This document shows, in pieces, positions 1 to 7,886 of a stretch of 64,000 nt of DNA (its first letter is position 1; each line of letters begins with the position of its first letter). The position numbers and the translations under genes are program-made. Origin of the DNA: Bordetella parapertussis (GTDB taxonomy: Bacteria; Pseudomonadota; Gammaproteobacteria; Burkholderiales; Burkholderiaceae_C). The notes beneath the pieces were generated by a model. That model made no database searches. It was not told where the DNA came from and was given only the letters and a program-made list of their open reading frames with translations. Location of the stretch: NCBI GenBank assembly GCA_945878355.1, contig CAMCTC010000005.1, positions 35,362-99,361 of the forward strand, read 5' to 3'.

Positions 1-214
1 AGCGGGTTTCCTCCGGGTAGAAGGTGGTCAAGGCCCCCTTCTTGCCGGTCATCCAGCGCCCCATGTTGCGCAGGAAGACACGGCTGGTGATGGCCAGGCC
101 GCGCAGTATCTCGGGCAGGTAGGCAAGCTCCCACCAGGACATCGTGGGCTCGTTCCAGTACACCTTGCGCACGTGGGGCTTGCTCTTGTAGCTTGACTTC
201 GCAGGAGCAGTCAC
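1..214 (-). CDS. nuoI: NADH-quinone oxidoreductase subunit I, N-terminal part (cut by window edge)
   Basis: This is the first 71 codons of the subunit that carries the two [4Fe-4S] clusters N6a and N6b in the arm of complex I at the membrane junction. The reading frame opens with GTG and shares GTGA with the stop of nuoH, so the two are translationally coupled. The visible part contains the amphipathic N-terminal stretch with ELAYLPEILRGLAITSRVFLRN and the start of the TTFYPEE motif that precedes the first cluster in NuoI proteins. The cysteine motifs themselves lie outside the window. The call rests mainly on position after nuoH plus this N-terminal pattern. Confidence 0.82.
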   Translation of the reverse strand, partial: MTAPAKSSYKSKPHVRKVYWNEPTMSWWELAYLPEILRGLAITSRVFLRNMGRWMTGKKGALTTFYPEETR

Positions 215-1359
215 AGCGGCGCCCCTTGGTGAGACCACACCAGCACAGCGGTGAGGCACAGGTTGGCCAGTGCCAGCGGCAGCATGAACTTCCAGGCGAA
301 ACGCAGCACCTGGTCGTAGCGGAATCTGGGCAAGGTCCAGCGCACCAGGATCTGGAAGCTGCACACCACCATCACCTTGACCAGGAACACCACCAGTTGG
401 GTGATGACCACCGCGCCGTGGCTCATCGCCAGCTGGTAGCCGCCGGGCAGCGTGAAGCCGGCGTCGTTCATGTAGGGCAGGTTGTAACCGCCCAGGAACA
501 ATGTCGTGAACAGTGCGCCGATGATCGCTATCTCGATGAACTCGGCGAACATGAACAGGCCCATCTTCATCGAGGTGTACTCGGTGTAGTAGCCGGCGAT
601 CAGCTCTGACTCGGCCTCGGGCAGGTCGAAGGGGATGCGCTTGTTCTCGGCGATGGCCGCCGTCATGAACAGCACCGCGGCGAAGGGCTGGTAGACCAGC
701 CCCCAGGCCGGCAGGAAGCCCAGCACCGTGCCCGACTGCTGGCGCACCATCGCACCCAGGTCGATGGTGCCGTAGACCAGGATCAGGCCGAGCACCGTCA
801 AGCCCATCACCAGTTCGTACGAGATCATCTGCGAGCCGGCGCGCAAGCCCCCGAGCAGCGAGAACTTGTTGTCCGACGACCAACCCGCCAGCATCGTGCC
901 GATGATCGTCAAGCCGCTGAAGGCGAACACCACCAGCAAACCAGCATCGAGCCGCGCGATCTGCATCGGGTAGGTGCGGCCGCCAAACCAGTCGGCCAGT
1001 GCCGGGAACAAGCGGCCCGGGTCGACCATGCCGCCGAAGGGAACCACCGCGAACACCAGCAGCACGGGGGTGAAGACGACCCAGGGCGCGACCGTGTAGG
1101 CCAGCCAGTCATGGGTGCGCGGCGTGAAGTCTTCCTTCATCAGCATCTTGATGCCGTCGGCGATGCCGTGGAACAGGCCCATCCAGACCAGCTTGATCTG
1201 GGTGTAGGGGATGCGGATGTAGGCCCGGTTGGCGCCCAGGCGGTCCGACATCACCGCCGCCTGCTTGCGCTCAACCCAGGTCAGGATCGTGCCGAAGGTG
1301 ATCAGCATGCCCAGCGCGTAGACGATGAAGACCAGCGAGACGCTGAGGTCCTGGGTCAT
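211..1359 (-). CDS. nuoH: NADH-quinone oxidoreductase subunit H (membrane)
   Basis: NuoH is the membrane subunit that forms part of the quinone chamber and links the peripheral arm to the proton-pumping arm. The 382-residue product has about eight hydrophobic segments and the family signatures WVERKQAA near residue 28 and AENKRIPFDLPEAESELIAG in the middle, followed by GYYTEYTSMKMGLF. I chose the ATG at 1359 because it overlaps the nuoG stop as ATGA and removes an unrelated N-terminal extension of the open frame. Its length is somewhat greater than the usual 320 to 350 residues because of a longer loop after the fourth segment. Confidence 0.93.
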   Translation of the reverse strand: MTQDLSVSLVFIVYALGMLITFGTILTWVERKQAAVMSDRLGANRAYIRIPYTQIKLVWMGLFHGIADGIKMLMKEDFTPRTHDWLAYTVAPWVVFTPVLLVFAVVPFGGMVDPGRLFPALADWFGGRTYPMQIARLDAGLLVVFAFSGLTIIGTMLAGWSSDNKFSLLGGLRAGSQMISYELVMGLTVLGLILVYGTIDLGAMVRQQSGTVLGFLPAWGLVYQPFAAVLFMTAAIAENKRIPFDLPEAESELIAGYYTEYTSMKMGLFMFAEFIEIAIIGALFTTLFLGGYNLPYMNDAGFTLPGGYQLAMSHGAVVITQLVVFLVKVMVVCSFQILVRWTLPRFRYDQVLRFAWKFMLPLALANLCLTAVLVWSHQGAPL

Positions 1360-2831
1360 GATGACACCCCGGGCACCAGCACTGCCAAAGGCGCCAACTC
1401 GGCGAACAAGGCCTGCGCGTCCACCACCCCGGGCTTGCGGGTGAAGCAGGCCTCGAAGCCGGTCACGGTGCCCTGGAAGTTGGTGTAGTGGCCGCTGCGC
1501 TCGGTCTGGACGCTGATCGGCAGGAACACATCGGCGTGGCCGTTTTCGGGCTGCAGATAGCTGTTGAGGTAGATGATTTTTGCCTTGGGTGGCAACTGGG
1601 CGAAGCTGAAGCCCTCGCCCCACACCAGCACCAGATCGGTGTCGGGCGGGAAGGCGTCTGCCGCGGTCTCAGGCAGCGCCGGGAACAGCGCGGTCGCCGC
1701 AGCGCGGTTCGGGTTCTTGTCGGGCTGGATCAGCACATCGTCCGCCAGCACCTCGCCCGCCACCGGCTGCCAGTCGGTTTTGACATGGCAGGCGAAACGC
1801 AGGCCCAGCGCGGCGTTGAAGGCGTTCAGTTCCTCGTTCGATCCCCAACTCGACACCAGCGCGACGGGCTGCCGTGCCGCGGCAATCAAGGCCCGCGCCA
1901 GTGCGATGGCCGCCTGCAACTCGACCGGCTGGCCTTTCTGCATCGCGTGGTCAGCGCGGGCGCGTTCGAAGATCTGTGCTAGGTCGCGCCCCTTGTTGCA
2001 GATCCACGGGCCATTGACGGCGGGGTTCTCCAGCGGGGTGACCCGGTCGATACGGGCGTTCTGGACGGCGTCCAGGTTCTTCAGCTTCCACTCGCTCTTG
2101 CGGTGCCAGAGATTGATGCTGCAGCCGCGCGCGCAACCTGGGCAGACCGAGGGTGTGGGCTTCAAGTACCAGACCCGTGCCTTGTGCAGAAACTGGCGCG
2201 ACAGCAATGCGCCCACCGGGCAGAGGTCGATCACGTTGTCGGAATACGGATCTGACTCGAAGGCGCCGTCCTCCACCGCGCGGATCAGCGAGTGGTCACC
2301 GCGGCTTTGCACGCCCAGCGCATTGGTCTTGGATATTTCGTGCGTGAAGCGGACGCAGCGCGTGCACAGGATGCAGCGTTCGTTGTCGAGCACGATGCGC
2401 TCGGAAAGCGGAAAGTACTTGGTCGCGGTGACCTTGGCGTCGCGTGACACCGAAGGCTCGCCGTTGTACTCGTAGTGGTAGTCCTGCAGCGTGCATTCGC
2501 CGGCCTTGTCGCAGATGCCGCAGTCCACAGGGTGGTTCAGCGTGATGAACTGCAGCGTCTCCTTGCGGCGCAGCTTGACCTTGTCGGAATCGGTCAACAC
2601 CCGCATGCCGGGGGTGATCGGCATGTTGCAGGCGATGTCGAGCCAGCCGCTGCCACCGCCCGGGCTGTCACTTTCGACCTCGACCGTGCAGATGCGGCAG
2701 TTGCCCGGCACTGAGAGGTGGGTATGCCAGCAGAAGTAGGGAATGAAGAAACCGTTGGCCTTGGCCGCCTGCATCACGGTCTGGTTGTCCTCGGCCTGGA
2801 CCGGCTGGCCATTGATGAAGAACTCAAGCAT
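1356..2831 (-). CDS. nuoG: NADH-quinone oxidoreductase subunit G, short form with N7-cluster ligands
   Basis: NuoG carries the Fe-S wire of the peripheral arm. Residues 1-80 hold the [2Fe-2S] N1b ligands C34, C45, C48 and C68. H100, C104, C107 and C113 fit N5; C153, C156, C159 and C204 fit N4. A further set C230, C233, C237 and C278 matches the off-pathway N7 cluster found in Escherichia and Thermus and absent from mitochondrial-type NuoG. The protein is only 491 residues, whereas NuoG is usually 690 to 900, so the molybdopterin-oxidoreductase-like C-terminal region is much reduced. It shares four bases with nuoH and is followed upstream by nuoF with an eight-base overlap. The reading frame is clean, so the shortness does not look like a frameshift. 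Confidence 0.92.
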   Translation of the reverse strand: MLEFFINGQPVQAEDNQTVMQAAKANGFFIPYFCWHTHLSVPGNCRICTVEVESDSPGGGSGWLDIACNMPITPGMRVLTDSDKVKLRRKETLQFITLNHPVDCGICDKAGECTLQDYHYEYNGEPSVSRDAKVTATKYFPLSERIVLDNERCILCTRCVRFTHEISKTNALGVQSRGDHSLIRAVEDGAFESDPYSDNVIDLCPVGALLSRQFLHKARVWYLKPTPSVCPGCARGCSINLWHRKSEWKLKNLDAVQNARIDRVTPLENPAVNGPWICNKGRDLAQIFERARADHAMQKGQPVELQAAIALARALIAAARQPVALVSSWGSNEELNAFNAALGLRFACHVKTDWQPVAGEVLADDVLIQPDKNPNRAAATALFPALPETAADAFPPDTDLVLVWGEGFSFAQLPPKAKIIYLNSYLQPENGHADVFLPISVQTERSGHYTNFQGTVTGFEACFTRKPGVVDAQALFAELAPLAVLVPGVSS

Positions 2832-4134
2832 GTTCAGTCACTCCACCTGCCACTTCAATCTGTCCATCGAAGCGCGAGCGCTTGTTCGTGATCCAGAATT
2901 CGAATTCGTCCCGATACTTGGCCAGGATGCCCAGCGTGGCGTAGCCCGCCGCGTCGCCCATGCCGCAGATCGTCGCGCCGTCGTTGGCGATGGAGATGCG
3001 GATCAGCTGATCGATGTCATCCATCCGACCCTTGCCAGCGACGATGCGGTCGATGATGCGGTGCATCCAACCCATGCCCTCGCGGCAGGGCGTGCATTGG
3101 CCGCAACTCTCATGGTGGTAGAAACGCAGCAGGATCTGCAGCAGCCGCACCATGCAACTGCCTTCGCCGATCACCACCATGCCGCCCGAACCCACCCCCG
3201 ACCCGGCCGCCGACAGGCTGACGTGGTCGTAGGTAACGGTCTCGATCTCGGCTGCGGTCAACACCTTGGTCGAGATGCCGCCCGGCACGATGCACTTGAT
3301 CTTGCTGCCGCCCAAGCCGCCGCCGCATTCCTCGTAAATGAACTTAGACAACGGCGTGCCGTATTCGACCTCGTAAACACCGGGACGCTCGATATGGCCG
3401 GATATCGATACCAGCTGGGTGCCCGGGCTCTTGGCCGTGCCGACCTTGCGGAAGGCCTCGGCGCCATGCGCCACGATGCCGGCGACGTTGGCCAGCGTCT
3501 CGACGTTGTTGATGACGGTGGGCTTCTGGTACAGCCCACGCACCGTCAAGCGGGGCGGGCGGTTGCGCGGGTAGCCTTTCTTGCCCTCGATCGAGGTGAT
3601 CAGCGCCGAAGCTTCGCCGCAGACGTAGGAGCCGGCGCCGCGGTAGATCACGATGTCGCAGCAGAAATCGGTGTCCATGATTTGTTCGCCGAACAAGCCG
3701 GCGGCATAGGCTTCCTCGACCGCGCCGGCCAGGCGCCGGTACGGCAGGTCGAACTCGCCGCGGATGTAGACGAAGGCATGGCGAACCTGCAGCGCATAGG
3801 CCGCGATCAACATCGACTCCAGCAGCAGATGCGGAGCGTTCTCCAGGATCCAGCGGTCCTTGAAGGTGCCGGGCTCGCCCTCGTCGGCGTTGGCGCACAG
3901 GTAGTGCGGCTGCTCGTCATTGAGCTTGATGACACCCCACTTGCGACCGGCGGGAAAGGCTGCGCCGCCGTGGCCTAGGATGCCCGAGGCCGCCACTTCC
4001 TTGGTGACCTCTTCGGGGCGCATCGTGCGCAGCACCTTGTCGAGCGTGGCGTAGCCGCCGCGGTCCCGCACATCGGCCAGCAGGTGCGAGGTGGCGGTGA
4101 CCGGGAAGGTCATGATCAGTTTGGTGCCCGTCAT
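2824..4134 (-). CDS. nuoF: NADH-quinone oxidoreductase subunit F (NADH/FMN site)
   Basis: NuoF binds NADH and FMN and starts electron transfer in complex I. The 436-residue product has the nucleotide-binding glycine-rich loop GHGGAAFPAGRKW at 54-66, the FMN-site stretch NADEGEPGTFKDR at 82-94 and the N3 [4Fe-4S] ligands C344, C347, C350 and C390. The glycine-rich loop reads GHGG where most proteobacterial NuoF proteins have GRGG, a sign of a divergent lineage. The start ATG at 4134 overlaps the nuoE stop as ATGA; the longer open frame upstream has no NuoF character. Confidence 0.94.
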   Translation of the reverse strand: MTGTKLIMTFPVTATSHLLADVRDRGGYATLDKVLRTMRPEEVTKEVAASGILGHGGAAFPAGRKWGVIKLNDEQPHYLCANADEGEPGTFKDRWILENAPHLLLESMLIAAYALQVRHAFVYIRGEFDLPYRRLAGAVEEAYAAGLFGEQIMDTDFCCDIVIYRGAGSYVCGEASALITSIEGKKGYPRNRPPRLTVRGLYQKPTVINNVETLANVAGIVAHGAEAFRKVGTAKSPGTQLVSISGHIERPGVYEVEYGTPLSKFIYEECGGGLGGSKIKCIVPGGISTKVLTAAEIETVTYDHVSLSAAGSGVGSGGMVVIGEGSCMVRLLQILLRFYHHESCGQCTPCREGMGWMHRIIDRIVAGKGRMDDIDQLIRISIANDGATICGMGDAAGYATLGILAKYRDEFEFWITNKRSRFDGQIEVAGGVTEHA

Positions 4135-4598
4135 TTCGGCAAACCCTCGATCAGTGCATCGAGCCGCGCCGGGCTCATGTTCTCGTGATAAGCCTCGTTG
4201 AGCATCACCACCGGAGCGGTGCCGCAGGAGCCCAGGCACTCGACGGTGGACAGCGTGAAGCGGCCGTCGGCCGTGGTCTGGCCAGGCGCTATGCCCAACT
4301 TTTGGCTGAGATGGCCAATCACCCCCTCGGCGCCTCGCATCGAGCACGACAGGTTGCGGCAGGCCTGCAGGTGCCACTGGCCGATTGGCGCGCGCCGGAA
4401 CTGGGTGTAGTGCGACAGCACCTCCTCGATTTGGATGCGCGGCACGCCGATGTAGTCGGTCAACTCGGCGATGTCGCTGTCAGCGACGAAGCCGCGGTCT
4501 TGCTGGATCCGGTGCAGGCAGGGCAGCACCAGCGACGACTCGCTGCCCGGTGGGTAACGCCGCCGCATCAGGTCGAACTCAGCGATCAAATGCCTCAT
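4131..4598 (-). CDS. nuoE: NADH-quinone oxidoreductase subunit E ([2Fe-2S] N1a)
   Basis: NuoE is a thioredoxin-fold subunit that carries cluster N1a beside the FMN site of NuoF. The 155-residue product has ligands C80 and C85 in CRNLSC and C121 and C125 in CLGSC. The N-terminal half is the usual helical bundle that contacts NuoF. Start ATG at 4598 overlaps the nuoD stop as ATGA, which decides against the upstream ATG in the same frame. Length is normal for the family. Confidence 0.93.
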   Translation of the reverse strand: MRHLIAEFDLMRRRYPPGSESSLVLPCLHRIQQDRGFVADSDIAELTDYIGVPRIQIEEVLSHYTQFRRAPIGQWHLQACRNLSCSMRGAEGVIGHLSQKLGIAPGQTTADGRFTLSTVECLGSCGTAPVVMLNEAYHENMSPARLDALIEGLPK

Positions 4599-5824
4599 CG
4601 GTCGCACTCCCCGCCGATCATGTTGACCGAACCGAAGGTGGGCACGATGTCAGCCAGTTGCCCGCCGTCGAGCATGCGGTGCACGCCGCCCATGTGCACG
4701 AAGCTGGGTGACCTGACATGGACCTTGTAGGGCGTGCCCAGCCCTGTGCTGACCATGTAGAAACCCAGCTCGCCGTTCGGCGCCTCGTGCGCACAATAGA
4801 CCTCGCCGGCCGGCACCCTGGGCCCGTCTATCACCAGCTTGAAATGGTTGATCAAGGACTCGATCTCCGAGTAGACCAGCGCCTTGTCGGGAAAGCTGCA
4901 GCGGCGGTCGTTGACGTTGATCGGTCCCGACATCGAGGGCGACTGCAACATGTCCGCCAGCTGCCGCATCATGTGCACCGACTCGTCCATTTCGCGCATG
5001 CGCACGAAGTAGCGGTCATAGTTGTCGCCCTTGATGCCCACCGGGACCTCGAAGTCGAGTTCGGCGTAGGCCAGGTAAGGGGTATCTTTGCGCAGGTCGC
5101 GCGCCACGCCGGTGGACCGCAGCAGCACACCGGTGTAACCGTAGCTCAGCGCGTCCGCAGTACTGATCACACCGACGTCGCGCATCCGGTCGATGAAGAT
5201 GCGGTTGCGGTCGACCAGGCCATGCACCCGCCCAACGAATTCCTCGTACTGGACGAGGATCTCTTCCAGCCGTTTCAGCCAGCCGTCGGGCAAGTCGCGC
5301 GCCAGACCGCCGATGCGGCCATAGCTGTAGGTGACGCGGGCGCCAGTCAGCGCAGCGAGGTGCTCGTACATGAAGTCGCGCACCATCACCAGGTACAGGA
5401 ACGCCGTCATCGCACCTAGTTCCATCAGCCCGGCCGCCAGGCATGTCAAGTGGTCCACCAGGCGCGAGTACTCGCTCAGCAAGGTGCGCAGGTAGCGGCA
5501 GCGCGGCGTGATCTGCACGCCCATCAACTGCTCGACGCCATCGCAGTAGGCGAAGTCGTTGATCAGTGCCGACACATAGTTCAAGCGGTCGACATAAGGG
5601 ATCAGGTTGTGCCAGGTGTGGTCCTCGCACTCCTTTTCGAAGCCGCGGTGCAGGTAGCCGCAGTGGATGTCGGTTCGCAACACGCGTTCACCGTCCAACT
5701 CGGCAATGATTTGCACCGTGCCATGGGTGGCAGGGTGCGATGGGCCGATGTTGACGAAGACCGAGTCGGGACGCTGGTTGCCCTCGAAGATCGAGCGCAC
5801 GGGGTTGGGAAAGGGGTTCGCCAA
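4595..5824 (-). CDS. nuoD: NADH-quinone oxidoreductase subunit D (quinone site)
   Basis: NuoD belongs to the 49-kDa / NiFe-hydrogenase large-subunit-like family and forms the quinone-binding pocket with NuoB. The motif NIGPSHPATHG lies near residues 25-35, and GYLHRGFEK and DRLNYVSAL follow; the C-terminus with GGECDR is typical. No ATG is available between the nuoC stop and the conserved core. I place the start at a TTG at 5824, ten bases after nuoC, giving 409 residues; a GTG at 5800 is the alternative. The start is therefore uncertain, the identity is not. Confidence 0.92.
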   Translation of the reverse strand: MANPFPNPVRSIFEGNQRPDSVFVNIGPSHPATHGTVQIIAELDGERVLRTDIHCGYLHRGFEKECEDHTWHNLIPYVDRLNYVSALINDFAYCDGVEQLMGVQITPRCRYLRTLLSEYSRLVDHLTCLAAGLMELGAMTAFLYLVMVRDFMYEHLAALTGARVTYSYGRIGGLARDLPDGWLKRLEEILVQYEEFVGRVHGLVDRNRIFIDRMRDVGVISTADALSYGYTGVLLRSTGVARDLRKDTPYLAYAELDFEVPVGIKGDNYDRYFVRMREMDESVHMMRQLADMLQSPSMSGPINVNDRRCSFPDKALVYSEIESLINHFKLVIDGPRVPAGEVYCAHEAPNGELGFYMVSTGLGTPYKVHVRSPSFVHMGGVHRMLDGGQLADIVPTFGSVNMIGGECDR

Positions 5825-5834
5825 GGCAGTCTCG

Positions 5835-6311
5835 TCAGTTGCGGTAAGGCACGAGCGGTTGCTCCTGCTGCTTGGGATAGTCCTTGCGCAGCGGGTGGCC
5901 GACAAAGCCCTCGTAAAGCAGGATGGGACGCAGATCGGCATTGCCCTGGAAGACGATGCCGTACATGTCGTGGCATTCGCGCTCCATGAAACCCGCCGAG
6001 CCGTAAAGCAACACCAAAGAGTCCACCCGTGGGTCTACCTCAGCGACGCGGGTCTTCAGCCGCACCCGCACCTTGTGCACGGTGGAGTAGAAGTGGTAGA
6101 CCACCTCGAAGCGCAGCGCCTGCCCAGGCCAGTCCACCGCGGTGACGTCGAGAAAGATATCGAAGTTGAATTCGCGTTGCAGCCGCTGCACCGTGGGCAG
6201 CAACTCGGCAGGCTCGAGCAGAAACACCAGCACGCCGTGCGAAAGCAGCGCAGCGCCGGCTGCAGGTACCAGTTGCCTGGCCAGCGTCTCGAAACAAGAA
6301 GGCGCTGTCAT
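5835..6311 (-). CDS. nuoC: NADH-quinone oxidoreductase subunit C
   Basis: NuoC is the 30-kDa-type peripheral subunit that packs against NuoD. The 158-residue product has the family signature RECHDMYGI at 111-119 and PLRKDYP at 140-146. It starts at an ATG that shares one base with the nuoB stop and ends ten bases before nuoD. NuoC and NuoD are separate proteins here rather than fused as in enterobacteria. Confidence 0.92.
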   Translation of the reverse strand: MTAPSCFETLARQLVPAAGAALLSHGVLVFLLEPAELLPTVQRLQREFNFDIFLDVTAVDWPGQALRFEVVYHFYSTVHKVRVRLKTRVAEVDPRVDSLVLLYGSAGFMERECHDMYGIVFQGNADLRPILLYEGFVGHPLRKDYPKQQEQPLVPYRN

Positions 6312-6841
6312 CAGAAGGTCCGCGTCAGGATGGGGTGACTGGACCGGGCGATTTTCTCTTGCAACTGCATGATCCCGTCGATCACCATTTCCGGCCGCGG
6401 TGGGCAACCGGGGATGTAGACATCGACCGGGATGATCCTGTCGATGCCCGGTAGCGCAGCGTAGTTCTGGTAGAACCCTCCGCTGGTGGCACAAACCCCG
6501 AAGGCCATCACCCATTTGGGCTCGCACATCTGTTCGTAGACTTTCAGCAGCACCGGCGCCTGTTTGTGGGTGATCGTTCCCACGACCATCAGCATGTCGG
6601 CCTGGCGCGGCGAGAAGCGTGGCAACGCAGCACCGAAGCGGTCGGTGTCGTAAGGCGACGCGCTGACCGACATGAATTCCATCGCACAGCAGGCTGTCAC
6701 GAAGGGGTAGGGAAAGAGCGAGAACTTGCGTGCCCAGCCGATCAACTCGTCCTTGCGCGTGGTCAGGAACTCAAAGGCGCCGTCTTTGGCGCCGTCATTG
6801 CGCGGGCTGGCCGGCACGATGGGAATGGTGCGTGCGTACAT
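6311..6841 (-). CDS. nuoB: NADH-quinone oxidoreductase subunit B (cluster N2)
   Basis: NuoB holds the terminal [4Fe-4S] cluster N2 that reduces quinone. Ligands are C51 and C52 in TACCAMEFM, C117 in GVCATSGG and C146 in IPGCPPRPE. The 176-residue protein reads SLFPYPFVTACCAMEF where typical betaproteobacterial and mitochondrial NuoB read SLWPVTFGLACCAVEM, so it belongs to another branch of the family. It lies three bases after nuoA. Confidence 0.94.
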   Translation of the reverse strand: MYARTIPIVPASPRNDGAKDGAFEFLTTRKDELIGWARKFSLFPYPFVTACCAMEFMSVSASPYDTDRFGAALPRFSPRQADMLMVVGTITHKQAPVLLKVYEQMCEPKWVMAFGVCATSGGFYQNYAALPGIDRIIPVDVYIPGCPPRPEMVIDGIMQLQEKIARSSHPILTRTF

Positions 6842-6844
6842 GGC

Positions 6845-7210
6845 TTACTCCGTCACGGCCTCGATCAGCCGCGCCTTGTAGACGTACAGCAGGATCAGCA
6901 CCAGCAGGAAAAAAAAGAGGAAAAAGGTCAACAACATGAAGCTGGTCAGCGGCTGCGCAGCCAGCGCCCAGATGAAGAGAAACACGGTCTCGAGATCGAA
7001 CAGGATGAAGATGATCGCCACCGCGTAATACTTGATTGGCACCGCCTTGACGTTCAAGGTGCTGATCGGTGTGGCGCCGCACTCAAAGGGCTCCATCTTG
7101 ATGGCCGAGGCTGCCGGCTTCGGACCGAATATGCTGTTCATTGCAAGCGTTATTGCAACGAACCCTAGAATAGCCAAAAGATAGAAGATGAAGACGATGT
7201 ATGGATTCAT
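6845..7210 (-). CDS. nuoA: NADH-quinone oxidoreductase subunit A, first gene of the nuo operon
   Basis: NuoA is a small three-helix membrane subunit at the quinone end of complex I. Hydrophobic segments lie at about 4-24, 61-84 and 90-111. The conserved cysteine C44 sits in FECGATP, and the acidic motif FDLETVFLF lies at 71-79. The reading LETVFLFIW rather than LEVAFLFPW is another deviation from the usual betaproteobacterial form. GAGAGG seven to eight bases before the ATG is a good ribosome binding site. Nothing upstream on this strand belongs to the operon, so its promoter should lie in 7211-7400. Confidence 0.93.
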   Translation of the reverse strand: MNPYIVFIFYLLAILGFVAITLAMNSIFGPKPAASAIKMEPFECGATPISTLNVKAVPIKYYAVAIIFILFDLETVFLFIWALAAQPLTSFMLLTFFLFFFLLVLILLYVYKARLIEAVTE

Positions 7211-7886
7211 TGCGCGCCTCTCGTACGCCCGTCAGTCGTTCGCTTGGCGGTCGGCTAAAAGCAGCAGTGGATCGGCGACCGAGTCATTCGGTGCGTGGGT
7301 GGATAGGTGTGGCCACCCATGCACTTCGGCCCATGCCAAGAGACCAAAAACCGCCCTGCCACTATGTTAGGTTTTCTGGTTTTGGTTCTGGTAATCATGC
7401 TTTTTTGTCGTCTCTGACAGGTAGAAAAATCATTGAACCAAGGCTAACGTTTACACCAGGATTTGACTTGAGCCATATCAGCCTCCGACGTGATCCGAAA
7501 AATCGAACGCCAGAAATTTTGGCCGGCACCCGTGACGTCTATAGTGAAACTGATGTCTAGGCCTCAGTGAAAATAGCGCTAAGCACAGCGACTTTCACAG
7601 GCGCAGACGCGGATTTTCCTGGGCAAAAAGTGGCTTCAGTCAGACACCACTCTTTCCTTGTTCGTCATCGAAAGAGCCAAGGTCCGCGACTATTCTTGGC
7701 CTTCAGATAGGCGTCGAGTCGGTCGCGAGGCCTGGCAACACCGCGCCGATTTTCAAGATCTCTTCGAAGCCCTGTCACTCGAAAATCGGCCGACGGTTCG
7801 GCCAAGATTGAACTACCGCAACGGTGTCTTGAACAATCCGAAGGGAGTTGCGGCGGGAGTCCCAACGACTTCCTTCTGCAGTCGGC
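7211..7886. other. intergenic region between nuoA and the mtr cluster
   Basis: About 680 bases with lower GC content than the flanks and no convincing gene on either strand. It must hold the nuo promoter near 7211-7400 and the end of the mtrB transcript. Short open frames here have no recognisable protein features. No tRNA is visible, although many betaproteobacteria have tRNA-Leu and secG just before nuoA. Confidence 0.6.
7782..7803 (-). terminator. weak candidate terminator after mtrB
   Basis: Read on the minus strand, a five-base stem GGCCG/CGGCC with loop AACCGT is followed by GATTTTC. It lies about 85 bases after the mtrB stop. The stem is short and the T run is brief, so this is only a candidate. 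Confidence 0.3.

Noticed and set aside
7211..7400. tRNA-Leu and secG upstream of nuoA
   Set aside because: Expected from many betaproteobacteria, but no cloverleaf or SecG-like frame is present on either strand.
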